Origin: Bisporella sp. PMI_857
Taxonomy: Eukaryota; Ascomycota; Leotiomycetes; Helotiales; Helotiaceae
DNA: 64,000 bases
Direction: 5' to 3'
Assembly (NCBI GenBank): GCA_021307315.1
Contig: JAJSPD010000033.1
Location: 310,001-374,000, forward strand
Notes under the pieces: model-generated
What the model saw: only the letters and a program-made list of their open reading frames with translations
Told to the model about the DNA's origin: nothing
The model's database searches: none
Shown: in pieces, positions 53,100-63,745 of the stretch
Numbering within the stretch: the first letter of the stretch is position 1
Layout of the letters: the number at the start of each line of letters is the position of its first letter
Translations under genes and position numbers: made by a program

Positions 53100-56000
53100 C
53101 TAGGGAACAGAAGAGAGTAGCTTTACCACCGCCTCGTGCCCGTTCCCTGCAGCATATGACAGCGGCGTCCGACCATAACAGTCCTTGGAGTTAGGGTCGA
53201 CTCCGTCTTTTTCCAGCAGCAGCTTCACTACCGCTTCGTGCCCGTTCCTTGCAGCATATGACAGTGGCGTCCGATTATGGCAGTCTTTAGAGTTAAGGTC
53301 GACTCCGTCTTTTGCTAGCAGCAGCTTCACTATCGCCTCGTGCCCGTTTTCTGCAGCATATAACAGCGGCGTCTGATCATAGCGGTCCTTGGAGTTAAGG
53401 TCGGCTTCGTCTTTTGCTAGCAGCAGCTTCACTACCGTTTCGTGCCTGTTCTCTGCAGCATATGACAGCGGCGTCCGATTACAGCGGTCTTTGAAGTTGA
53501 GGTCGACTTCGTCTTTTGCTAGCAGCAGTTTTACTACCGTTTCGTCCCCGTTCTTTGCAGCATATAACAGCAGTATCCGATTATAGCCGCACTTGGAGTT
53601 AAGGTCGACTTTATTTTTTGCTAGCAGCAGCTTCACCACCGCTTCGTGCCCGTTTTTTGCAGCATATAACAGCGACGTCCAATAGCTGCTTTTAGAGTTA
53701 GGGTCGACTTCGTTTTTTGCTAGCAGCAGTTTCACTACTGCTTCGTGCCCGTTCCTTGCAGCATGTGATAGCGGCGTCCGATTATAGCAGTCCTTGGAGT
53801 TGAGGTCGACTCCGTCTTTTGCTAGCAGCAGCTTCACTACCGCTTCGTGCCCGTTCTCCGCGGCATATGACAGCGGCGTCCGATTATGGCAGTCTTTAGA
53901 GTTAAGGTCGGCTCCGTCTTTTGCTAGCAGCAGCTTCACTATCGCCTCCTGCCCGTTCCCTGCAGCATATAACAGCGGTGTCCGATTATCGCTGTCCTTG
54001 GAGCTGAGGTCGACTCTATCTTTTGCAAGCAGCAGCTTCACTACCGCTTCATGCCCGTTCCCTGCAGCATACGACAGCGGCGTCTGATCATAGCGGCCCT
54101 TGGAGTTGGGGTCGACCCCGTCTTTTGCTAGCAGCAGCTTCACTACCGCCTCGTGCCCGTTCCTTGCAGCATATAACAGCGGCGTCCAATAGCTGCTTTT
54201 AGAGTTGGGGTCGACCCCGTCTTTTGCTAGCAGCAGCTTCACCACCGCTTCGTGCCCGTTCCCTGCAGCATATGACAGCGGCGTCCGATCATAGCTGTCC
54301 TTGGAGTTGAGGTCGACTCCGTCTTTTGCTAGCAGTAGCTTCACTACCGCTTCGTGCCCGTTCTCCGCGGCATATGACAGCGGCGTCTGATTATAGCGGC
54401 CCTTGGAGTTGAGGCCGATTCCGTCTTTTGCTAACAGCAGTTTCACTACCGCTTCGTGCCCGTTTTTTGCAGCATATAACAGCGGCGTCCGATTATAGTA
54501 GCTTTTAGAGTTAGGGTCAACTTCGTCTTTTGTTAGCAACAGTTTTACTACCGCTTCGTGCCCGTTTTCTGCAGCATATAACAGTAGGGTCTGATTATAG
54601 CAGTCCTTGGAGCTGGGGCCAACTTCTTTTTTTGCTAGCAGCAATTTCACTACCGTTTCGTGCCCGTTTTTTGCAGCATATGACAGCGGCGTCCAATAGC
54701 GGCATTTGGAGTTGGGGTCAACTTCGTCTTTTGCTAGCAGCAGTTTCACTACCGCTTCGTGCCCGTTCCCTGCAGCATGTGACAGCGGCGTCTGATTATT
54801 GCTGTCTTTGAAGTTGGAGTTGACTCCGTCTTTTGCTAGCAGTAGCTTCACTATCGCCTCGTGCCCGTTCTCCGCAGCATATGATAGCGGCGTTTGAAAA
54901 TAGCGGCCCCTGGAGTTAAGGTCGACTCCGTCTTTTGCTATCAGCAGTTTCACTACTGCTTCGTGCCCATTCTCTACAGCATATAACAGCGGCGTCTGAT
55001 TATAGCGGCCCTTGGAGTTGAGGTCGACTCTGTCTTTTGTTAGCAGCAGCTTCACAACCGCCTCGTGCCCGTTCTCTGCAGCATATGACAGCGGCGTCCG
55101 ATTATAGCTGTCCTTAGAGTCTGGCTCATGTTCACGCTTTAATAAGGCTATTATCGCTTCACTCAGTCCAAAGTATGCCGCAAGGTGTAATCCTATCATT
55201 TGCTTCGGTGCGCTTTCACTATATCTAGGATATTTGCTTCTGGAAACCATCATAGCCTGGCTAGAGCTAGACACCTTGGCTTTGCTCTCAAGAAGATCTA
55301 GAATCAACTGTTCTACCTCCACCGAAGATACGCGAGCATGGTGTCCCCAGTTTTGTGCGGCGTACTCGAAGAATGGATTTGACTGCAATCGCTCCTCAAA
55401 CTCTTCGTCTGTTAGACAAAACCCATGCTCAAAGGCATTAAATAAGAGGTAGGTAATACAGGTTATAGTGATATCAACCCTCGCATTCGGGAACCAATAG
55501 TTTTGCTTTCGCTCGAAGTATTCCTGTGTTGTATAGTGCACCAAACGCACGATATTGCTCTTTTCATCAACTGTTACCAAGCCGGCACACTTAGACCGTA
55601 GGGCTTGGACACTAGGGAGGAACTCTTTATCCAGCTCCGTCGTATGCCGCTGAACGGCAAGGGCGTGTCGAAGCTCTATGGTAGAAAGTGGCCTTGTGGT
55701 ATGAACGATCCACGCCAGGATCTGCTTCCCGTAGTCGTTGATTCTTTCCATCGCCAGCTCGTAAGTTTCATCTAGCCCCTCTAATCCTTTAGCCAGATTT
55801 TTCAACGCTTGCTTAATGTGTCCCTTGGTTGGAAGTTCCATAAGTGTATTCATGTGCAGCTCCGCAAGAAGGAACCTGAGATTCGACGTTAGGATATATT
55901 GAAACCACAATTTTGTCGGCTGCATGACTCACATTCCGTCTACTGCTTTGATTACTTCCGACGCAATCATGTCTCGAATACTACTGTCGAATATATCGGA

Positions 56001-57895
56001 TTGTAGAGGTAGCACCCGCCCATCAAGGTATGTTTTTATATCTTCGCTAGTCGCATGGATTTTCAGGGTTTCGGTACCAACGAATAAACTTGCGATCTCA
56101 CCGTTTATACGAGATGTCGCGAAGATGTTTACACCACATTTGGACTGCAGTTCAAAGATTATTGATAGGAACCGCGTTCGGTTGCCATCTAACACTTGGC
56201 ACTCATCAAGTGCGTCGACGATAAGGAAGACTCTCGAATATATGCCCGCCACGGACTGGAGGGTTCTCGAGATTTCATCAAGTAATGGCCGCGTCCGCTT
56301 ATCTCTATGGTGGTCGTAGAGAGATTTCACACTCTCTGGCAAAGAAGGTTGGCTCCGAGTAAGCTGCTTTAGCAAACTCATGAGAAGGTCTTCAGCCTTC
56401 TGTTCGTCTCGCCTCCGGAAATTACAGTATAAATACGCAATTCCAATACTCGAGTCGTTTTGAAATCGTGTATTAAGGTCGTTAGTCGCGATTGCTGTGA
56501 GGATAGTCTTCCCCGCTCCCGGGATGCCTGGGCAGAACAACGTCTGCTTGATGGTCTTGAGCCATGTCTGGAACTCCGGCGAGTCCAAGAGCCACTGGCC
56601 AGTTCCCGGTTGTCTCCTCCGGATGTAGTCTGTCTGCTGAGGGCCGTAGTCAAGCGGTGTGAGCCAATCGAGGATCTTAATGTCTTCATCCTTGTCCAAC
56701 CTGTACCTCATCGTGTCAACATTTGCCTCAATTCGAGATATAGGAGGAAGAACTAATATAATATTAGAAGCACTCTAACGACTCGCTAGAAACTTGAGAA
56801 TAACTAACTACTTGAAAGAACCTCTCCGATCCTCCTTTCGGCTTCGACCTTACTAGGAAGAATCCGGCGGAGAAGGTCCTTCGCATATGCTGCCGCCGCC
56901 ATCGCTGCATAACCTTGCCACTCTTTATTCTTGTGCGAGTCTGAGTAGTCGCATATGCCCCGGATAACCAGGCACGGAAAGTGGTTCATCAGCCCTGCCG
57001 CTTCCATTTCGAAACACAGAACATCCTTTTCAGCTGCAAGTCGATCCCGAACCAGAGCATCTTTCATCAACTGGTTTGCAGACGCAACCAAGCCGTAGTG
57101 AATTTCCGGGTTATCTTTATCTTTGCTCCGTTCGGGTCGTAGAATCAAATTTGATGGATTATCGCCACAGGTTATTGCACAGCTTGCTACGTCATTCGGC
57201 GGATGGGTGATTTCCGATTGATATAACCTATCATTACTCGGGTCTGGCCGCTTGTACTTCTTCCGTAGCCTTGCTTTCTTCTCGAGAACGCTGTTAATAG
57301 CTGCTTCTAGTTGATGCCCATCGCTCTCATACTGCGCCTTAAGTCCACTCATTGCTGTTCGTAGGACCGCTGGTGGCTGGTTCAAGGACCCTGTGGTCTG
57401 GAAGCTCTGATCTTGTATCGTCTTGCCAAAGTCGTACTGAAACACGCCAACCTTCCCATCGCGAGAAGCGCTAACTACGATATCACCCAGACGGATATCA
57501 TGCTGTCGAGTTGGCGCACCACCCCCGATACCGACCATCAGACCGATTCTGACGTTAGGGAAGCTATGTAGCATGTCTCTTGCAACGATTGCCGCAGAAG
57601 CTGTGCCATACTCCCCGTCGGGCAAAACAGCTATAACAACATTGTGTTTCCCAACTCTGCCTAAGGTGTAATCGTTGTTATCATGGGGGGACACGTATTC
57701 CGGTCTTTCGTGCTCTTTATCGAGAAAAGCTCGCGCGGCTACATACTCTGTGCTTATGGCACAGATCCAGCCGACAGTGTAGTCAAGAGTGTTGGCCGCT
57801 GGTGTCTGCGGATCTTCGGGAGCTGTCTTCCTCCTCTTTTCAGCGCTAGTCGCAGTATCTTGGTTGTGTTCAGAAATGAATTCACGCTTCAGCAT
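53100..57895 (-). CDS. NLR-type receptor: nucleoside phosphorylase - NACHT - ankyrin repeats
   Basis: Three exons on the minus strand: 57895-56812, 56752-55933 and 55875-53100, with GT-AG introns of 59 and 57 bp; spliced product 1,559 aa without a stop. Residues about 45-350 are a PNP_UDP nucleoside-phosphorylase domain: [39 protein letters not shown] and [12 protein letters not shown]. Then [17 protein letters not shown] and a NACHT NTPase with Walker A GIPGAGKT (about 437) and Walker [13 protein letters not shown] (about 535). After a winged-helix-like linker there are about 21 ankyrin repeats. Fungal NLRs of this design act in non-self recognition and regulated cell death; the PNP domain takes the effector place. 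It is divergent from the gene at 59092. Intact and likely functional. Confidence 0.92.
53103..55130 (-). repeat. Tandem 102-bp ankyrin-coding repeats with a 507-bp higher-order period
   Basis: Some 20 near-identical 34-residue repeats built on [34 protein letters not shown]. Repeats 5, 10 and 15 are one residue shorter and lead into WT; the matching DNA word GTCCAATAGC occurs at 53677, 54184 and 54691, exactly 507 bp apart. Variation concentrates at the residues after TPL, before NGHE and in the SKDxYN loop. Confidence 0.93.
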
Positions 57896-58442
57896 TGTCG
57901 GGCGGCAGACGATTTGGGCTCCAACGTCAATCGGAATCTGTCAGTTTGGCTGGTTCGCAGCGGCGTCTCGATGAATTTCGTCGATGTGAGAGCTTGGGAG
58001 GATGGATTTTGGACTGGTATTCGATGGGTTCGGTTGGCTTGGTTCGGTCGGCCGCGGAAGTTTTCTTGTGGAGTTCAGTAGCCTTAACTTGATCATAACG
58101 AAATCCAGCGCTCAATGTCTCTCGAGGAGCAGGAGAGCTGGCTTCCACTCAAGGAGAAGGGTTGAAATGCGAAAATCAATAAGGAATTAATCAAGAGAAT
58201 GGAATGCGACAAATATATGAGCTGTGGATTCAGCTGAATCTAGGAGTGTGGGGTTGGTGGGCACATTGCAGCCCAGCCGTAGCCGCATTGGCCATGTCAA
58301 CTTCTCATGAATGGCTTGCGGCGGGGTTACAGTTGGGCCAGGGTAGAAAAATCTTGGCCCAAGGTAGAAAATTCCTTGGCAAAGAAACTCAGCCAGGGTA
58401 GAAATCTCACCCTGGCATATGCCAAGCATAAAATAAGCCATA
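57896..58442. other. Upstream region of the NLR gene
   Basis: Contains the NLR promoter. At 58330-58410 short GGTAGAAAAxT and CTTGGC motifs are repeated three or four times (CCAGGGTAGAAA...). No gene of its own. Confidence 0.5.
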
Positions 58443-58485
58443 CTGTAACAGCCAGGGTCGGTTTAAGACGGCCAAACTGTAACCC
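58443..58485 (-). repeat. Terminal fragment of a family C LTR
   Basis: TGTAACAGCCAGGGTCGGTTTAAGACGGCC is the reverse complement of the 3' end of the LTR at 50170-50485. Only about 40 bp remain, facing the opposite way. Confidence 0.65.
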
Positions 58486-58947
58486 GGCGTGGGGCCAGAT
58501 AGCACCGGAACAGAACGAAAAATACGAAAAATATTGGATCCTCACCGTGAGGCTCTTGCAGAGAACAGCATAGATAAAGACGCTCTAGTGATGACATTAT
58601 ATATATTTTAGGGTTTTGGCAAGGCCAAGTCAGGATGAGGTTTCAGTGCATAAGGCCTGGGCCGTGCTCCAGATATGCGGGGCTCTTTCCAACGGGACCA
58701 GACTGATCACTGCAAGACATCTCAGCGCGGGTGACGTAGACCTGATTAAAATGGGAAGCGGTTGCCTTGTTCTGCAGCTTCTTTTTATGCTATAAGCTGA
58801 ATCACATTTTGCAAGCTCTCAATTCATATCAATAATGTTATGGGAAGTATCAAGACATACGTTTTCGAGGACCTAGTGTGTCTAGCTCCCTGTCGCCCCT
58901 TTTCTTCGGGTGCATAGCACTTCGCATATGGCCGTCCCGGTCCCGCA

Positions 58948-59016
58948 TGACGCTAATCCAAAAACACCGGTTTGCCAGGTAAATTCTGGCAAACCGGCGT
59001 TTTTGGATTAGCGTCA
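58948..59016. repeat. Near-perfect 69-bp foldback (31-bp arms, 7-nt loop)
   Basis: Left arm 58948-58978 and right arm 58986-59016 are reverse complements with one mismatch; loop GTAAATT. Ends TGACGCTAATCC and GGATTAGCGTCA. It lies 76 bp before the start codon of the unknown gene at 59092, so it is either a miniature inverted-repeat element or a structured promoter/5' UTR element. No clear flanking duplication. Confidence 0.9.
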
Positions 59017-59091
59017 GGCTGCCAGGTTGCAAAAGGCATCCTGAACTTCTCACACCAACACCATCGTTCCCTAAACCTGCACCATCAAAAC

Positions 59092-60305
59092 ATGGCTACT
59101 GTTGCTGAAATTCGCAGTCAACTCCGACTGTGTGATGAAAATCTCACTGTTGAGAAGCTCTTTGAGGAACCGACTGTTAGTATCTCCTATTCTGTAGATT
59201 GAAAGTAACTGGCTCACTCTTCGAGGTCGTAGCACTACTGACCAGGATCTTCGAATCCCTAACCCCGGAGTCGAAAGATATTGTTCGCGATCTATTTTCC
59301 CGTGCGACAAATGGCTCGGAGACTAGATCACGGAGTCCAATACCACAAGAAGTGAAGACGAAGAGAAGGAAGACACAGCACTATCTTACGGCAATCCTTG
59401 AAATAAAAGTTGTGGCTCTACCTGCCGAAGTGAATGAGCAATTCATTGCTTGCAAACGAAATCCTTCAGCATTTTGGAGGCGCGGACACCAGATGGATTC
59501 AAAAAGTGCCACCAGGGATTTGAGGCAGTACATGGCAGATTCTAACATTGATATTGCTATTGCACAAGCTTACCTGAGTGTGAAGAAACTCAGTATCCAA
59601 CGAAAATGGGACACCATAGTCTGGAGATTCTATACGCTTTTCTTTTACGAACTTGCATTACTACTAGGTAATGGTGGTGTCCGTCTTACGAAGAATCTTC
59701 TCAACCGACTTCTCAAAGTCATTTCCGCCGCATCCGGAATTAGTGATGATAACGAGACAATTGCCACGAACCTACGCAAATGGACTGCTGTTGGGTTCAG
59801 GTATTACAAATTAAGCACTTCGTTAGGTGCTGGTGCTCTATTTTTGCTTCCGCATTTGCCAGATATTACGTATGTTACCCCCTTCCGTGATTGAGGGTCG
59901 TGCTAATAAAGTAGGTGGGAGGATAATTCGCTAATAGGGGAAACCTACAAAGCAGCAATTAGCCATCTGATTAGCTGCAAGATCTGCGAGTTGTCAGAAA
60001 GCCTTGGGGCTAATGACGTTGCCATAAAAATTCGAGCAGCTGCCCTAGAACCCTTTCAATGGAATATTGAGAAGCTCTATGACGGAAATATTGAACGACC
60101 TCATAGCGAGGATATTTCTGAACCAGCAACCCGGGTCAGCTCCTTTCCTGAAAGACAGAAGTCATCCGATATTCAGAATGAAGGGTTGGAGAGAAGTGAG
60201 CCCGGAGACTCTCCAATCGAAACGATAATCTCTTCGGCGCCCGTTGGCAGCTTGCATCTCCTATGTGCGGCTGTAGTTCAAACAGAGCAAGGATCTAGTA
60301 AGTAG
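59092..60305 (+). CDS. Unknown protein divergent from the NLR, 372 aa
   Basis: Not recognised. A three-exon model fits: 59092-59175, 59226-59869 and 59915-60305, introns of 50 and 45 bp (GTTAGT...TTCGAG; GTATGT with GCTAATAA branch, AAGTAG). The first join is less certain than the second. The product starts MATVAEIRSQLRLCDENLTV, with VVALLTRIFESLTPESKDIVRDLF, a basic stretch (KTKRRK, about 65), a helical middle (DLRQYMADSNIDIAIAQAYL, WDTIVWRFYTLFFYELALLLGNGG) and a Ser/Glu/Pro-rich C-terminal third. No signal peptide; the hydrophobic helices are probably not transmembrane. Start codons of this gene and the NLR are about 1.2 kb apart in divergent orientation, which suggests linked expression or function (inference). 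Confidence 0.65.
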
Positions 60306-60514
60306 ATTGTCATGAAATTCTATAGATAAGTAACCGATAGGTTGCAGCCTACGACCGTTTATAAAACAATATTGGATTAGACATTCTAACAGTTTCCTCT
60401 ATACTGGGGAAACGTCCGGAAAGAGTTTCTGGACTTATTCGCTGAGAGATATAGAGTATTTACAGAAGGGGAAGAGAAAGGGGAAAGGAAACTAAAGAGG
60501 TTGAAATGATTTAT
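60306..60514. other. Short intergenic
   Basis: Convergent 3' flanks; nothing recognised. Confidence 0.5.
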
Positions 60515-61113
60515 TTAGTGACTATCTGGAGAATGAACGATTTCCATCACATCTAACCCAAACCACCAAGTTATGGTTCCATTCATCTGCCTCCCTTCCC
60601 AACCAAGACTGTCTAGTTCCTTTGCCTTGCTTGCAGAAGATGTGAACAAGGCCGCGGAGTATAAGCTTCCATTCACAGATTGCTTGAGGTGCAACACAGT
60701 TGGTGCAACAATCTGAATCGACTTTGATATCCCTAAACGGCATTCACCTAAGGACGCTCGGTTTTTATTCCAATATTCAAGTATGACATCACGGAAGGGT
60801 TGCACAGGTCCGTCTCTCACAGTGTCGCCGAAGAAACACTCTATTCTATTTACTCCTTCTAGTGATGCTTGAGAGCGATATAATAAATGTGGATCACTCA
60901 AGGGATATTCAATAGTCATCGGGGGCGTTTGGCTCTTTCTTTTGGCGAATTTCTGAATGAAAACCTTGCGCCCAGACTCAGAATCAGCTGTCCCGACTCT
61001 GGGTCCTCATATAGGATATACCTGATACGGCCATGAGCTAAGTAATGAATTGTGTCGTCGGAGTCTTGAATATACTCGCCGAATATGTACGAATTACCAC
61101 ATGACGTATTGAT
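60515..61113 (-). pseudogene. Unknown gene, apparently frameshifted
   Basis: Two open blocks on the minus strand read as one protein if a single base is shifted in a C run near 60923. The first (61113-60916) has NSYIFGEYIQDSDDTIHYLAHGRIRYILYEDP. The second (60919-60515) starts MTIEYPLSDPHLLYRS and continues VNRIECFFGDTVRDG. An upstream acceptor CTATAG at 61114 with a CTAAC branch site points to a further exon near 61170-61300. No family recognised. It could instead be an intact gene with an intron that I failed to place. Confidence 0.4.
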
Positions 61114-61440
61114 CTATAGAGGATTGTTAGCTTGCGGCTTTTACGGGTATAAATGTACGTACTAACCACAAACGTGCAGCTTAGTCGTGGCCATGCATTG
61201 CATGAAATCAACATGGTTTGAACTTTCTCCTCTGGGCCGAGAGGGAAGTGAAGCCAGGCAAGTCTGGATTGAAGGCGAGGAGGAATTCCAGAGTGCATAT
61301 ACGCTGCTGACGAGTTGTCCTGATGCGCATGAATACTGTACATACGACCATCTATGCAAAATACAGTAAGCCCTGTAACGCGTTAATCCAGTGGAATACA
61401 ACGGATTGGGCGACGGGTTAAATCGCCGGACTTTGGCCAA

Positions 61441-61671
61441 TTAAAGGAGCACCAAGCCGTATACTATGGCCAATTCCTTTGTGCTGGATGCCCCATCGGC
61501 TGTGGGAGGAAATACGATCTAGATCGCCATCACAAGAATCAGCACGAATTTGGCAAGGAAGCTTGCGCGAATGGTTATGGATATGTTCAAAGACCTAATA
61601 AAATACAAAACCACTTGAAAGATGGTTTATCAAGAGGTATTTTCCACATCCGGTCACAGGAACTTGGCTGA
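61441..61671 (+). pseudogene. C2H2 zinc-finger protein remnant
   Basis: One frame without an ATG reads FLCAGCPIGCGRKYDLDRHHKNQH, a C2H2-like finger, followed by CANGYGYVQRPNKIQNHLKDG, a second finger lacking one Cys, then a stop at 61669. Probably the tail of a decayed DNA-binding protein. The open frame at 61622-61894 in another phase has no motif. Confidence 0.4.
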
Positions 61672-61894
61672 CGAAATAAAACAACAGAAAGTCACAACCC
61701 GCACTAACGGCGACGAATCTACCAAACTTGACTACTTACTCAACGTCTCACGTAGAGGTCTTTGGCTTCCCGACCTTGGTATCCTTCGTCAGGGAGTGAA
61801 CGATAAGCCTGGGGCAAATACTGATGCTTCCGAAACTATGCTATGCTCGGAAACGGTCATGAACCTTGAGGGTCTTATATCCCCTAACAATTAA

Positions 61895-62542
61895 ACAGAA
61901 AGCTGTGGATTGGATCATCCCAACACCGTAAGATGCCTTCGAGGCAGAATTGTCATCCCACAAGCGTCTGCTTGATAGCCATCCTGAGGACATGGGCGTA
62001 ATTGATACATGCTCATATAAATCATTATCTAGATATTACCTTCTCTGCCAGCCACGTACCTAATGTTATGAGAGAAGAGACGGCATAAGGGCGGTCTATG
62101 CCAAGTGCTTTCTCCCGCAAATAGACGCATGTCACCATTAATTCCAGGCTCTCCTTATAGCGACCCCGGTCCCGGTATGTCGAAGCAAGTTGGCCATACT
62201 GGTCAGGCTAGTGCTAGTCTAACCTCTGAATTCATCGACCCCCTTAGATCCCCTTTCTCTTGGGTCATAAGCTTACCCTCTGCACACCTCAGCCAGCCAG
62301 CGCCAAGCTTCAATCAGGACGTGAGCATTCGTCCCAACTCATTTGTGCGTCGTTGTTGGCGGGCGTGACGCTGTTATCAAACCGTTCAATGAGTTTCACC
62401 CTCCCAGACGCTTTGAAAACGCTGCGAAAGAAATCCAATCATAGCAGACAGTTATGTTGTGAGTATCCTATTTGCATCGTGGGGACCTGTCATCTACTCT
62501 GTACTCTGCTGTAAGCGGGGAGTCAACGGTTCGCTTTGCGAA
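61895..62542. other. Intergenic, downstream of the HET gene
   Basis: No gene supported; the frames at 62105-62368 and 62260-62514 have no motif. Confidence 0.5.
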
Positions 62543-63745
62543 TTAACTCGTGCATTTTCTGTACTTATTGAACCATCCCAGCTTGTTCGCGAGCTCAGAT
62601 GGCACCCTTTTTTGGGCTTCGGCGTCTATCCTCATCTTATTTCCTTCTTCGTCAAGGAACTCAAACCACCACTGTCCGTCGTGTATTCCAATCGCGGCCA
62701 TCTTCTTCGGGCCGGGAGGTATTTCCCTGTTATTGTATGCACCGCCAGCGGCTACGTGCCGCATTTCAAGCAGGAGTGCCGACAGATGAAAAGGCTTCGC
62801 TAGCTCTGCGGGATCCAGGTGCTGCGGACAGTCTGCCATACTGAAAGATATGGCTAGGCCTGAAAGTGCTAGTACACAGTTGAAATGATCGTCGTACCGT
62901 GCGTTGCACAGGATCAACATGGTATCGAGAAACACCTCCCACAACGTCTTCGAGTAATCGACCTCGAGGCGCTGCTCTTTTCTGGCGAGCCCCAGTAGCC
63001 CGTACACGCGATCTCGAGGGTCAGTGCATTGGTTCATGCCAAAGTCGATTAGCAGCTCTGCCAGGCCAGTAGAGCCACGCAAATAGCTTTGTGCTCGGTC
63101 AAGAAGGCTACATGTCGCTAGGGGTATGCCGGCATCCACTGTGAGGGGCACAACTGCAAAGCTCCTCCAGTTGATCCATGTGGTACCGCCCAAGACCTCG
63201 ATGTCCTCAGCAAGCAAAATCTCCTGCACGATCCACACCCTAGTGAAGTAGGAGTTTTGTAACAACTCGACAGACCCGTGTTTCGAAAACAGTTGCGCTG
63301 CCGGCGCCGATGCCTTTCCCAGCCAGATAATGAGAGATAGGCACCGGCCGTAGATACCGGACATCAATCCGACTTGCTGATTGCGCTCGACCATATTCTT
63401 CTGGTTAATGCTTATCTGATCGATCCAAAGCCAACTGGGTTTGTTTCTGGCATCACCATGGAAGGCCTCGAGGAAGTCGGTCAGGTTCTCACTGACATGC
63501 AGCAGTTTTCCATCAACAATTAGTGGAGATTGCTCCTCTTCCATCGCTTCGAGTTTCGGCCGTGCGTCAGCGGGTTCCGAATACGTCCATCGGTATGAAA
63601 GTGCCGTGTAGCGCGGCGCATTGTTGAGATCAAAATTCTCAAGATGGCATTGCACCATTGACGTTGCGGTCAAGCTTCTGTCAACTTTTAATAGCCGGAA
63701 TTGACATCTGCTCACATCTAGGGGCCGATAGTTGTAGGCCTCCAT
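62543..63745 (-). CDS. HET-domain (heterokaryon incompatibility) protein, 400 aa
   Basis: Single exon from ATG 63745. The HET domain fills the first half: APRYTALSYRWTYSEP (residues about 43-58), LIVDGKLLHVSENLTDFLEAF, SWLWIDQISINQKNMVERNQQVGLM (about 104-128), IYGRCLSLIIWLG and FTRVWIVQEILLA. The C-terminal half contains DPRDRVYGLLGLA and a tail without a known domain. HET proteins trigger cell death when incompatible hyphae fuse; the domain is TIR-like in fold. Frame intact. It sits about 4.6 kb from the NLR start, in a likely recognition island. The 255 bp above it to the window end should contain its promoter. Confidence 0.93.
   Translation of the reverse strand: MEAYNYRPLDVSRCQFRLLKVDRSLTATSMVQCHLENFDLNNAPRYTALSYRWTYSEPADARPKLEAMEEEQSPLIVDGKLLHVSENLTDFLEAFHGDARNKPSWLWIDQISINQKNMVERNQQVGLMSGIYGRCLSLIIWLGKASAPAAQLFSKHGSVELLQNSYFTRVWIVQEILLAEDIEVLGGTTWINWRSFAVVPLTVDAGIPLATCSLLDRAQSYLRGSTGLAELLIDFGMNQCTDPRDRVYGLLGLARKEQRLEVDYSKTLWEVFLDTMLILCNARYDDHFNCVLALSGLAISFSMADCPQHLDPAELAKPFHLSALLLEMRHVAAGGAYNNREIPPGPKKMAAIGIHDGQWWFEFLDEEGNKMRIDAEAQKRVPSELANKLGWFNKYRKCTS

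Noticed and set aside
53185..54811. Several plus-strand frames across the ankyrin region (Ser/Ala-rich repeats)
   Set aside because: They are the complementary reading of the 102-bp ankyrin repeats; codon use and motifs support only the minus strand.
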